Part shown: piece after piece, positions 54,984 through 63,584 of the stretch
Position numbering within the stretch: the stretch's first letter is position 1
How the letters are laid out: each line of letters starts with the position of its first letter
From: JACCTU01 sp963848525
GTDB taxonomy: Bacteria; Actinomycetota; Thermoleophilia; Gaiellales; Gaiellaceae
Reading direction: 5' to 3'
Assembly: GCA_963848525.1 (NCBI GenBank)
Contig: CAWKDZ010000002.1
Coordinates: 806,001-870,000 of the forward strand
DNA length: 64,000 bases
Notes under the pieces: generated by a model
Databases searched by the model: none
What the model saw: the letters and a program-made list of their open reading frames with translations, nothing else
Told to the model about the DNA's origin: nothing
Position numbers and translations under genes: made by a program

Positions 54984-55499
54984 GTGTCCACCGACGTGTT
55001 CGTTCCGGCCGAGAAGAATCCGCGCCCGCTCCCGGAGGGCGTCGACATCGGCCACGTGCACATGCGCGCGGCCGACCTCGACCGCATCCACGAGTTCTAC
55101 GTCGGCGTGCTCGGCTTCGACGTCGTCGCGCGGTTCCCGGACGCGATCTTCCTCTCCGCGGGCGGCTACCACCACCACCTCGCGTTCAACACGTGGCAGT
55201 CGCGCGGAGGTGCGCCGGCGCCGCCCGATTCGACCGGCCTCTACCACATCGCCATCCGCTATCCGACGAAGGCCGCGCTCGGCGACGCGCTGCGACGGCT
55301 CGTCGAGGCGAAGTGGCCGCTGGACGGCGCGACCGACCACGGCACGCACCTCGCGCTCTACCTCCGTGACCCGGAACAGAACGGGCTCGAGCTCGCGTGG
55401 GACCGGCCGCAGGAGGAGTGGCCGGTCGGCGAGGACGGCCGCCTGGGCTTGGTCAGCGCGCGCCTGGACCTCGACGCGCTGCTCGCCGAGGCAGGCTAG
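54984..55499 (+). CDS. VOC family protein (glyoxalase/extradiol dioxygenase fold)
   Basis: The 171-aa protein has one VOC module pair: IGHVHMRAADLDRIHEFY with a metal His, YHHHLAFNTW, and GTHLALYLRDPEQNGLELAW with the last metal Glu. This resembles CatE-like dioxygenases and glyoxalases; the reaction is unknown. It stands alone between rsgA and the SBP56 operon. Confidence 0.85.
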   Translation: MSTDVFVPAEKNPRPLPEGVDIGHVHMRAADLDRIHEFYVGVLGFDVVARFPDAIFLSAGGYHHHLAFNTWQSRGGAPAPPDSTGLYHIAIRYPTKAALGDALRRLVEAKWPLDGATDHGTHLALYLRDPEQNGLELAWDRPQEEWPVGEDGRLGLVSARLDLDALLAEAG

Positions 55500-55524
55500 G
55501 CCGCCTCGACTTCGACGGAGAGCC

Positions 55525-55569
55525 TTGACTCGTGCGCCCGAGTTTGGTCAAATGACTTAGTCGTTTGAC
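55525..55569 (+). promoter_or_regulatory. Promoter and TetR-type operator of the SBP56 operon
   Basis: TTGACT (55525-55530), 17 bases and TCAAAT (55548-55553) make a -35/-10 pair. Over the -10 lies GTCAAATGACT-T-AGTCGTTTGAC (55547-55569), a 23-bp palindrome with 11-base arms and one mismatch. Its place suits repression by the TetR protein encoded in the same operon. AAGGAGG follows before the ATG, so this gene is not leaderless. Confidence 0.7.
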
Positions 55570-55595
55570 TTAGGCACTAGTCCAAGGAGGAACCC

Positions 55596-56918
55596 ATGCA
55601 CGCGCACGGCACCTCTCCCTTCTTCGGCTCCCCCGCGGAGGCCGCGCAGGCGCCTCCCGAGGAGTTTCTTTACCTCGCCTGCCTGCACGAGGGCACGGGC
55701 GTCGACGCGCCGGACTTTCTGGCCGTCGTCGACGCCGAGAACGGGCAGATCGTCCACGAGACGCCGATGCCGAACGTCGGCGACGAGCTTCACCACTTCG
55801 GCTGGAACCGGTGCAGCTCGGCGTGCCACGGCCCCGACCGCTCGCACCTGATCCTCCCCGGCTTCCGGTCGTCGCGCATCCACGTGCTGAACGTCGCCGA
55901 CGATCCGCGCCGCCCGCGCATCGAGAAGGTGATCGAGGCGGACGAGCTCCTCGCGAAGACCGGCTACACGCGCCCGCACACCGTGCACTGCATGCCGGGC
56001 GACAACGTCGTCGTCAGCATGCTCGGCGACGCCGACGGCAGCGGCGCGGGTGGATTCGCCGTGCTCGACGCGAAGACGTTCGAGGTCAAGGGCCGGTGGG
56101 AGAACGGCGGCCCGACGCCGCCGCTCAACTACGACTTCTGGTACCTCCCGCGCCAGAACACGCTCATCTCGTCGGAGTTCGGCGAGCCGAACGCGTACGA
56201 GCCCGGCTTCGATCTCGAGGATGTCGGCGCCGGCCGCTACGGCCGCCGCCTCCATTTCTGGGACCTCGAGCAGCGCGAGCTGACGCAGACGATCGACCTC
56301 GGCGACCAGGGTCTGGTCCCGCTCGAGATCCGCGCGCTGCACGATCCGGACAGCGGACAGGGCTACGTGGCTGCCGCTCTCTCGAGCGTGCTCTGGCGCT
56401 GGTACCGGTCGAACGGCTCGTGGGCCGCCGATCCGGCCGTCTCGGTCGAGAGCGTCGAGCTCGAAGGCTGGCCGTTCCCGGTCCCGGGCCTGATCACCGA
56501 CATCGTCGTCTCGATGGACGACCGCTTCGTCTACCTCTCGAACTGGCTGCACGGCGACCTCCGCCAGTACGACATCTCCGACCCGGCGAACCCGAGACTG
56601 ACCGGCCAGCTCTGGCTCGGCGGCGTACTCGGCAAGCCGAGCGACTCCGACCGCGAGCTGAACGGCGGTCCGCAGATGCTCCAGCTCTCGTTCGACGGGA
56701 GGCGGCTCTACGTCTCGAACTCGCTCTACTCGACCTGGGACAACCAGTTCTATCCAGAGCTCCGCTCCTGGTTGCTCCGCGTGGACTGCAATCCCGAAGG
56801 CGGCATGGAGATCGACCGTGACTTCTTCGTCGATTTGAGCGACCGACCAGGCGGGCCGGCTCGGGCCCACGAGGTGCGCCTCCAGGGCGGCGACTGCACG
56901 ACGGAGATCTTCCAGTGA
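55596..56918 (+). CDS. SBP56/SELENBP1-like protein (candidate methanethiol oxidase)
   Basis: The 440-aa beta-propeller-like protein belongs to the selenium-binding protein family: LYLACLHEGTGVDAPDFLAV, HHFGWNRCSSACHG with the conserved Cys, RPHTVHCMPGD, FWYLPRQNTLISSEFG and WLHGDLRQYDISDP. Members oxidise methanethiol to formaldehyde, H2S and H2O2, using copper in bacteria. Activity here is inferred from family. First gene of a six-gene TetR-linked operon. Confidence 0.88.
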   Translation: MHAHGTSPFFGSPAEAAQAPPEEFLYLACLHEGTGVDAPDFLAVVDAENGQIVHETPMPNVGDELHHFGWNRCSSACHGPDRSHLILPGFRSSRIHVLNVADDPRRPRIEKVIEADELLAKTGYTRPHTVHCMPGDNVVVSMLGDADGSGAGGFAVLDAKTFEVKGRWENGGPTPPLNYDFWYLPRQNTLISSEFGEPNAYEPGFDLEDVGAGRYGRRLHFWDLEQRELTQTIDLGDQGLVPLEIRALHDPDSGQGYVAAALSSVLWRWYRSNGSWAADPAVSVESVELEGWPFPVPGLITDIVVSMDDRFVYLSNWLHGDLRQYDISDPANPRLTGQLWLGGVLGKPSDSDRELNGGPQMLQLSFDGRRLYVSNSLYSTWDNQFYPELRSWLLRVDCNPEGGMEIDRDFFVDLSDRPGGPARAHEVRLQGGDCTTEIFQ

Positions 56919-57052
56919 TCCTCGCGCACCACGGCGGCGAAGCCGGCCTGCTCGTCGCGCTCGCGAGTGGCCTCGGAGGCGCACCCCTCCTGCTCGCGCT
57001 CGGGCGGTGTCGGTTGGGCGAGTTCGTCGACCGTCTTCGGAGGCGGACGTGA
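56915..57052 (+). CDS. Small membrane protein (45 aa)
   Basis: This GTG-started gene overlaps the SBP56 stop as GTGA and the next start as GTGA, so it is tied into the operon at both ends. The protein has one hydrophobic helix (GLLVALASGLGGAPLLLALG, residues 11-30) and a basic tail (DRLRRRT). There is no known domain. It may anchor or assist SBP56 or the next protein; that is speculation. Confidence 0.6.
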   Translation: MILAHHGGEAGLLVALASGLGGAPLLLALGRCRLGEFVDRLRRRT

Positions 57053-57441
57053 ACGCGCCGGCTCAGGTCAGCGATGATCGTGGCGTGGCGTCGGACGAGG
57101 AAGGGATCCGGGCCGTCGTCCTCGACTACTTCGAGGGCTGGTACGACGGGGACGTGGAACGCATGCGCCGCGCACTCCATCCGCAGCTCGCAAAGCGCAG
57201 CCTCGCCGACGACGGCGTGTCCCTCAAGGAGCTCACGGCGGCCGGGATGGTCGAGGCAACCGCCGAGGGACAGGGTCGGCGCGACGACCCGGAGGAGCGT
57301 CGACTGGAGATCGTCGTCGAGCACGTCTACGACACGATCGCGAGCGTCAGGGTCTTGAGCGTCCCGTACGCCGAGTACGTTCAGCTCGTGCGGACGCGGG
57401 ACGGCTGGAAGATCGCGAACGCGATGTGGCAGTGGCGGTAG
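57049..57441 (+). CDS. NTF2-like protein (putative lumazine-binding family)
   Basis: The 130-aa SnoaL/NTF2-like fold reads AVVLDYFEGWYDGDVERMRR, ALHPQLAKRSL and YVQLVRTRDGWKIANAMWQ. The cavity suggests binding of a small ligand or an isomerase-like activity, unknown here. I chose GTG 57049 because it overlaps the upstream stop; an in-frame start at 57007 would run through that gene. Confidence 0.78.
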   Translation: MNAPAQVSDDRGVASDEEGIRAVVLDYFEGWYDGDVERMRRALHPQLAKRSLADDGVSLKELTAAGMVEATAEGQGRRDDPEERRLEIVVEHVYDTIASVRVLSVPYAEYVQLVRTRDGWKIANAMWQWR

Positions 57442-58028
57442 CGAAGACGAACCGCTCGGCCGCCGAGGACGTGCTCCTCGACGCGGCCGAGCGGTTGCTC
57501 GTCGATGTCGGCTACGCCGGGATCACGACGCGGAAGCTCGGCGAGGAGGCGGGCGTCAACCACGGCCTCGTCCACTACTACTTCGGCTCGATCGAGAACG
57601 TGCTCGTGCGGACACTCGAGCGGTTCACCGACCGGCAGATCGCGCGTCAGCGCGCGATGTACGCCGCCGACGTGCCGTTCATCGAGAAGTGGCGCACGGC
57701 GATGCGCTACCTCGTCGGCGACGACTTCGCGTACGAGAAGGTCTGGTACGAGCTCCAGGCGCTCGCGTGGAACCGTCCCGACCTGCGCGGGCCTGTCGAT
57801 CGCGTCAACTCGGAGTGGCGAGCCGTGCTGACCGAGGCGTTCGCCGAGGCGCGCGAGCGCTACGGGATCGAGATGCCGCTGGACGCGCTCGTCTCGCTCG
57901 TGATCACGTTCAATGAGGGGATCATTCTCGAGCGGCTGTCCGGGGTCGAGGAGGGTCACGCGGCCCTGCTCGAGTGGATCGACGGCTGGATGGAGGCGAA
58001 GGAGAAGCAGTGGCGACGGCGGAAGTGA
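57426..58028 (+). CDS. TetR family regulator
   Basis: The 200-aa protein has the TetR helix-turn-helix ITTRKLGEEAGVNHGLVHYY near residues 35-54 and a ligand-binding C-terminal domain. It overlaps the NTF2-like gene by 16 bases and the hydrolase by 4. The 23-bp palindrome at 55547 is the likely operator, so the operon should be induced by a ligand that this protein senses. Confidence 0.9.
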   Translation: MAVAVAKTNRSAAEDVLLDAAERLLVDVGYAGITTRKLGEEAGVNHGLVHYYFGSIENVLVRTLERFTDRQIARQRAMYAADVPFIEKWRTAMRYLVGDDFAYEKVWYELQALAWNRPDLRGPVDRVNSEWRAVLTEAFAEARERYGIEMPLDALVSLVITFNEGIILERLSGVEEGHAALLEWIDGWMEAKEKQWRRRK

Positions 58029-58915
58029 TCGCAGCGCCGGCGCGTGAGCAGACGCGCGCCCGATACCCGGACGAGTCCGGCTACGTCGAACGGGACGGCG
58101 TCCGCGTCCACTACGAGGTGTACGGGAGCGGCGAGCCGACGGTCCTCCTGCTGCCGACGTGGTCGATCTTCCACTCGCGGCACTGGAAGATGCAGATCCC
58201 CTACCTCGCCCGACACTGCCGCGTGCTCACGTTCGACGGTCGCGGCAACGGCCGCTCGGACCGTCCGCAGGGTGCCGCCGCATACGACGAGCGCGAGTTC
58301 GCAGCCGATGCGCTCGCCGTGCTCGACGCGACCGAGACCGAGCGCGCGGTGATCGTCGGCTTCTCGCTCGGCAGCCAACGCGGCCTGATCCTGGCGGCGG
58401 AGCATCCCGAGCGCGTCACCGGCGCCGTCTTCATCGGGCCGAACTATCCGGGCGGCGGCAACCCGCTGCCGGAGCGGGCTGTCCACGATTTCGACGTCGA
58501 GTACGACACGTACGAAGGATGGGCGAAGTACAACCGCTACTACTGGCTTCGCGAGTACCGCGACTTCGTCGAGTACTTCATGTCGAAGATCTTCACAGAG
58601 CCGCACTCGACGAAGCCGATCGAAGATGGTGTCGGCTGGGGCCTCGAGACGGACGGTGAGACGCTCGTCGCCACGCAGGACGGGCGGGGCCTGAGGCCGG
58701 AGGAGGCGCGCGCGCTCGCCGGCCATGTTCGCTGTCCGGTCCTCGTGATCCACGGCAGCGGGGACGCGATCGCCTCGGTGACGCGCGGTGCGGCGATGGC
58801 TGAGCAGACCGGCGGCGCGCTTGTCGTCCTCGAAGGCTCGGGACATGCGCCGCACATCCGCGATCCCGTGTTCGTCAATTCAATCCTGTCCGACTTTGTC
58901 AAGAGGCAGGCGTGA
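58025..58915 (+). CDS. Alpha/beta hydrolase (Ser nucleophile)
   Basis: The 296-aa alpha/beta hydrolase has the motif QTRARYPDESGYVERDGVRV, oxyanion region LLLPTWSIFHSRHW, nucleophile Ser114 in VGFSLGSQRG, acid LVIHGSGDAIASV and His in LEGSGHAPHIRDP. It is a close paralogue of the N-terminal domain of the next gene. Substrate unknown. GTG start within GTGA. Confidence 0.87.
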   Translation: MIAAPAREQTRARYPDESGYVERDGVRVHYEVYGSGEPTVLLLPTWSIFHSRHWKMQIPYLARHCRVLTFDGRGNGRSDRPQGAAAYDEREFAADALAVLDATETERAVIVGFSLGSQRGLILAAEHPERVTGAVFIGPNYPGGGNPLPERAVHDFDVEYDTYEGWAKYNRYYWLREYRDFVEYFMSKIFTEPHSTKPIEDGVGWGLETDGETLVATQDGRGLRPEEARALAGHVRCPVLVIHGSGDAIASVTRGAAMAEQTGGALVVLEGSGHAPHIRDPVFVNSILSDFVKRQA

Positions 58916-61051
58916 TCGTCGCCCCCGCCGCGCCCGAGCAGACGCGCGCCCGCTATCCCGACGAAGAGGGCTTCGTCGAGCGCGACGGCGTGCGCGTCTT
59001 CTACGAGGTATACGGCGACGCGCCGACGGCGTTCCTGCTCTTCCCCACCTCGCCGATCTCGCATTCACGGATGTGGAAGGCCCAGGTCCCGTACCTTTCG
59101 CGGTTCTTCCGCGTCGTCACGTTCGACCCGCGCGGAAACGGCCGTTCCGACCGGCCGACGACGGCGGAGGCGTACTCGCGCTGGGAGTTCGTCGAGGACG
59201 GGCGTGCCGTCCTCGACGCGATCGGCGCGGAGAGCGCTCTGCTCGGCGGGGTCTGCGACGGCGGCGGCTGGGCGCTCATGCTCGCGGCGACCGACCCCGC
59301 AGCTGCGCTCGGCGTGTTTGCGATCGCGCCGTTCGTTCCGATGCTGGCGCAATCGCACCCGAACTACCTTCGGTTTTCCTTCCGGGAAGAGCTCGACACC
59401 GACGACGGCTGGGCGAAGTGCAACATCCACTACTGGCGTCGCGACTTCCGCGGCTTCCTCGAGTTCTTCTTCTCGCAACAGATCCCCGAGCCACACTCGA
59501 CGAAGCAGATCGAGGACTGCGTCGAATGGGGGCTCGAGGGCGGCGCGGAGCCGCTCCGCCTCGCCGACTACGACGCGCCGAGCCCATGGGAGAGCGAGGA
59601 GGACGCGCGCTCGCTCTGCCGGCGCGTGCGCTGCCCCGTTCTCGTCGTCCACGGAGACCTCGACGCGTGTCAGACGCCCGAGCGCGTCGCCGCCGTCGCC
59701 GAGCTCACGGGCGGGACGTTCGTCGCGATGAAAGGCACCGGCCATCTCCCTCAGGCACGCCACCCGGTGAAGGTGAACGGGCTGATGCGCGAGTTCGCGG
59801 AGTCAATTGTTCCGCCCGAGCCGAAGGTACGGACGTGGACGCGTGCGCTCAGCCGCCGCCGCCGCGCGCTCTACATCTCGTCGCCCATCGGGCTCGGCCA
59901 CGCCCGCCGCGACGTCGCGATCGCGAAGGAGCTCAGAAAGCTCCATCCCGACCTCGAGATCGACTGGCTCGCGCAGCATCCGGTGACGGCGGTCCTCGAA
60001 GCGGAGGGCGAGCGGATCCATCCGGCGAGCGCGCTGCTCGCGAACGAGTCGTCGCACATCGAGAGCGAGTCGGCGGAGCACGACCTCCACGTCTTCCAGG
60101 CGATTCGCCGGATGGACGAGATCCTGGTCGCGAACTTCATGCTCTTCCTCGACCTCGTTCGCGAGGAGTCCTACGACCTCTGGATCGGCGACGAAGCGTG
60201 GGAGGTCGACTACTACCTGCACGAGAACCCTGAGCTGAAGTCGGCCGCGTACGTCTGGCTGACCGACTTCGTCGGCTGGCTGCCGATGCCGGACGGCGGT
60301 GATCGCGAGGCGTTCGTGACCACCGACTACAACGCCGAGATGATCGAGCACATCGCCCGCTTCCCGCGGATCCGCGACCGGGCGATCTTCGTCGGCAATC
60401 CGGACGACGTCGTGCCGGACTCTTTCGGGCCGGAGCTGCCGGCGATCCGCGACTGGACCGAGCAGCACTACGACTTCGCCGGGTACGTGACCGGGTTCGA
60501 GCCGGTCGCAGACCGTGAGAAGCTGCGCCACGAACTCGGCTACCGGGCGGGCGAGCAGGTCTGCATCGTCACCGTCGGCGGCTCCGGCGTCGGCGGCCAT
60601 CTGCTGCGCCGCGTGATCGAGGCGTTCCCCGAGGCAAAGAAGCGCGTGCGCGACCTGCGGATGATCGTCGTCGCGGGACCGCGCATCGACCCCGCGACGC
60701 TGCCGGACGCTCGCAGGGCTCGAGGTCCGCGCGTATGTGCCCGAGCTCTATCGCCACCTCGCCGCTTGCGACCTCGCGGTCGTCCAAGGCGGCTTGACCA
60801 CGACGATGGAGCTGACGGCGAATCGGCGACCGTTCCTCTACTTCCCGCTCCGGCATCACTTCGAGCAGAACTTCCATGTGCGCCACCGGCTCGAGCGCTA
60901 CGGGGCCGGCCGCCGCATGGACTTCGAGACCGCCACGCCGGAGGTGATCGCGTCCGCGATCGAGCAGGAGATTGGGCGCGACGTCGAGTACCGGCCCGTC
61001 GAGACGGACGGCGCCGTGCGGGCCGCCGCGCGGATCGCCGAGCTGCTCTAG
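58912..61051 (+). CDS. Alpha/beta hydrolase-glycosyltransferase fusion (one-base frameshift near 60709)
   Basis: Repaired length is 712 aa. Residues 1-300 are an alpha/beta hydrolase like the preceding protein, but the nucleophile elbow is GGVCDGGGW, with Cys115 in place of Ser. Residues 318-712 are a MurG/GT1-like glycosyltransferase: ISSPIGLGHARRDVAIAKEL, then IVTVGGSGVGGHLLRRVIEA, and a C-terminal YVPELYRHLAACDLAVVQGG with TTTMELTANRRPFLYFPLRH. The last part is in another frame; one extra G near 60709 separates them. A hydrolase and glycosyltransferase in one chain suggests removing one group and adding a sugar. Substrate unknown. Confidence 0.82.
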
Positions 61052-61069
61052 CGCGCCGCGCGCCGGCCG

Positions 61070-61786
61070 TCAGCCACCCGACCGCCAGGGTCTCGCGCCG
61101 ACCTGCTCGAGGATCTCCTCGAGCATCTGGAACGACGAGAGCACGTGCTCGCGCGCGAGTGAGCGCGCGCCTTCGGCGCTGCCCGCGGCCAGCGCCTGCC
61201 TGATCGCCTTGTGCTGCTCGTCGTTCTTCGCGTAGAGGTCGTCGATGCGCGAGTCGCCGGGCGCCCACACGGCCGGCCCGGAGAACGTGCGCCGCGCGCT
61301 CTTCGCGAGCTGCTCGACGAGCGGCAGGTCGGCGACGCGATAGATCACGTCGTGAAACGCGTGGTTCGCGCGCACCCAGTCGACCGTCAGGCTGCGTCGG
61401 TCGCGGCCTGGCTCGCGCGCGCGCATCTCCTCCGTCAGCCGGTGGAACCGCCGCTGCGCGGCGTCGAGCTCGGCGAGCGCTTCGTCCGTCATCCGCGCCG
61501 CGGCGGCCTCGGTCGCGAGGCTCTCGAGCTCGGCTCGGATCAGGAACGCCTCGCGCACCTCCTCGCGCGTGATCGTCCGCACACGCACGCCGCGGTTCGG
61601 CTCGAAGGAAACGAGCCCGAGGGCGGCGAGCTTGCGCAGCGCCTCGCGGATCGGCGTGCGGCTCACCTGGAACTGCTCCGAGAGCTGCTCCTGCCGCAGG
61701 ACCGTGCCCGGCTCGAGCTCGCCGGAGACGATCGCCTCCTCGATCACCAGCGCGATGTCGTCCGCCTTCGTCGAGAGCGTCGTCAT
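61070..61786 (-). CDS. GntR family regulator (FCD type)
   Basis: The 238-aa protein has a winged helix (TVLRQEQLSEQFQVSRTPIR, EALRKLAALGLV) and an all-helical FCD ligand domain with metal-site histidines (VRANHAFHDVIYR; AREHVLSSFQML). FCD regulators sense organic acids or sugar acids. The gene converges on the SBP56 operon and is divergent from a membrane protein gene; targets unknown. TACGAT is 8 bases before the ATG. Confidence 0.9.
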   Translation of the reverse strand: MTTLSTKADDIALVIEEAIVSGELEPGTVLRQEQLSEQFQVSRTPIREALRKLAALGLVSFEPNRGVRVRTITREEVREAFLIRAELESLATEAAAARMTDEALAELDAAQRRFHRLTEEMRAREPGRDRRSLTVDWVRANHAFHDVIYRVADLPLVEQLAKSARRTFSGPAVWAPGDSRIDDLYAKNDEQHKAIRQALAAGSAEGARSLAREHVLSSFQMLEEILEQVGARPWRSGG

Positions 61787-61794
61787 CCCGTCCG

Positions 61795-61800
61795 ATCGTA
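61795..61800 (-). promoter_or_regulatory. -10 hexamer TACGAT of the GntR gene
   Basis: TACGAT lies 8 bases before ATG 61786. The divergent gene starts 34 bases away, so both promoters share this space. Confidence 0.5.
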
Positions 61801-61819
61801 CGCACAGAATCGTGAGCAG

Positions 61820-62422
61820 GTGACCACGCGGCGCCTCGATCCGCTAGCCGGCATCGCCGCGGTGATCCTGTGGATCCTCGGCACGTTCCTGCTCGAGAAA
61901 GACGACCGGCCCGACGGCAAGGACACCGCCGCGTTCGTCGCCTGGGTGGAGGCGAACGACACGTCGATCCTCGCGGGCGCGATCGTCTTCGGCTTCGGCG
62001 TGCTCTTCTTCCTCTGGCTGCTCGGCAGCCTGCGTGAGGCGCTCGTCGAGGCGGAAGGCGGGGCTGCGCGCCTGGCCTCGATCGCCTTCGCGAGCGGCAT
62101 CGCGGTCTCGATCGCGCTGCTGTTCACGTACCTGCCGCACGCACAGGCGGCGTTCGACCACGCGAACACGTCGGCCACCGGCGTCGAGGCGCTCGTCCGC
62201 GTCGGGGACTCCTTCTTCGGCGGGGCCGTGCTCTTCTCGATCCCGCTGCTCGCCGCAACCGGGCTGGCGATCCTCCGCTTCGGCGGGCTTCCCCGCTGGC
62301 TGGCCTGGTTCAGCTTCGTGCTCGCGCTCGTGATGGCGATTCCGACGCTCGGCTTCTTCGGCCTGGTCATCGGGCTGCCCGTCTGGACACTCGCCGTCTC
62401 GGTGCTGCTCTACCGGCGCTGA
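61820..62422 (+). CDS. Membrane protein, DUF4386-like
   Basis: The 200-aa protein has six hydrophobic segments (LAGIAAVILWILGTFLL; ILAGAIVFGFGVLFFLWLL; FFGGAVLFSIPLLAATGLAI and others). I do not recognise a clear family; the pattern is like small actinobacterial integral membrane proteins of the DUF4386 kind. GTG 61820 fits the first helix. It lies just before ltrA on the same strand, separated by a TAGGGT hexamer. Confidence 0.65.
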   Translation: MTTRRLDPLAGIAAVILWILGTFLLEKDDRPDGKDTAAFVAWVEANDTSILAGAIVFGFGVLFFLWLLGSLREALVEAEGGAARLASIAFASGIAVSIALLFTYLPHAQAAFDHANTSATGVEALVRVGDSFFGGAVLFSIPLLAATGLAILRFGGLPRWLAWFSFVLALVMAIPTLGFFGLVIGLPVWTLAVSVLLYRR

Positions 62423-62424
62423 CG

Positions 62425-62430
62425 TAGGGT
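62425..62430 (+). promoter_or_regulatory. -10 hexamer TAGGGT of ltrA
   Basis: TAGGGT begins 3 bases after the upstream stop and ends 7 bases before GTG 62438, predicting a leaderless ltrA mRNA. Confidence 0.55.
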
Positions 62431-62437
62431 CGGCGAG

Positions 62438-63583
62438 GTGGCCGACGAGCCCACCCCCGAGCACGAGGTCACCCCGCTCGAGCTCTTCTTCGACCTGGTC
62501 TTCGTGTTCGCGATGACGCAGGTCACTGTCCTGCTGGCAGACGACCCGACGTGGGCGGGCGTGCTGCGGGGGATGCTCGTCCTCGCCGCGCTCTGGTGGG
62601 CGTGGACCGTCTACGCGTGGTTGACCAGCACGATGGACGTCGACGAAGGCGGCGTCCGGCTGGCGATGCTCGCCTCGATGGGGGCGATGCTCGTCGTCGC
62701 GCTCGCGGTACCGGGTGCGTTCGGCGACGACGCCGTGTTGTTCGGTGTCTCGTACCTGCTCGTCCGCCTCCTCCACCTCGTCCTCTCCGCGCTCGTCGGC
62801 CGCGACGACCCCGACCGCCTCAGCGCGCTGCTCAGGTTCGCGCCCACGTCGATCATCGGACCCTCGCTGCTCGTGCTTGCCGGCTTCCTCGAAGGAGACG
62901 CGCGCATCGGCGTGTGGGTGGTCGCGCTCGCGATCGACTACCTCGGCCCGGTCACGATCGGCGTCGGCGGCGGCTGGCGGGTGGCGCCCGAGCACTTCGC
63001 CGAGCGCCACGGGCTGATCGTCCTGATCGCGCTCGGCGAGTCGATCATCGCGATCGGCGTCGGCGCCGGGTTCGAGCTGGAGGCGGGAGTGATCGTAGGC
63101 GCCGTGCTCGGGATCGTCGTGGTCTCGGCGCTCTGGTGGCTCTACTTCGACGTGGCCGCGATCTTCGCGCGCAGGCGGCTGATGCAGGCGGAGGGCCTCG
63201 AGCTGCACTACCTCGCGCTGGCGTACAGCTACCTCCACCTGCCGATGGTCGCCGGCGTCGTCCTCTTCGCCCTCGGGCTGAAGACGACGCTCGACCACTT
63301 CGGAGAGGCGCTCGACGCCGTGCCCGCAGTGGCGCTCTGCGGCGGCACCGCGCTCTACCTGCTCGGACACATCGCGTTCCTCTTCCGAACCACCGGCCGG
63401 ATCTTCCGGCGGCGCACGATCGGCGCGGTCGCGCTGCTCGCGCTCGTTCCCGTGGCGCTCGTGGTCCCGGCACTGGCGGCGCTCGCGCTCGTAGGCGCCG
63501 TCTGCTCGTTCGTGGTGGCGTACGAGGCGATCCGCTACCGCACCGACCGAGTCCGGGTGCGGCACCCCGAGCTCGCGGCGTAA
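62438..63583 (+). CDS. ltrA: Low temperature requirement protein A family membrane protein
   Basis: The 381-aa membrane protein has about ten helices and the LtrA signature start PLELFFDLVFVFAMTQVTVL, plus ERHGLIVLIALGESIIAIGV. LtrA was named from Listeria growth at low temperature; its molecular role is unknown. Its stop is one base from that of the convergent malate synthase gene. Confidence 0.88.
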   Translation: MADEPTPEHEVTPLELFFDLVFVFAMTQVTVLLADDPTWAGVLRGMLVLAALWWAWTVYAWLTSTMDVDEGGVRLAMLASMGAMLVVALAVPGAFGDDAVLFGVSYLLVRLLHLVLSALVGRDDPDRLSALLRFAPTSIIGPSLLVLAGFLEGDARIGVWVVALAIDYLGPVTIGVGGGWRVAPEHFAERHGLIVLIALGESIIAIGVGAGFELEAGVIVGAVLGIVVVSALWWLYFDVAAIFARRRLMQAEGLELHYLALAYSYLHLPMVAGVVLFALGLKTTLDHFGEALDAVPAVALCGGTALYLLGHIAFLFRTTGRIFRRRTIGAVALLALVPVALVVPALAALALVGAVCSFVVAYEAIRYRTDRVRVRHPELAA

Positions 63584-63584
63584 G

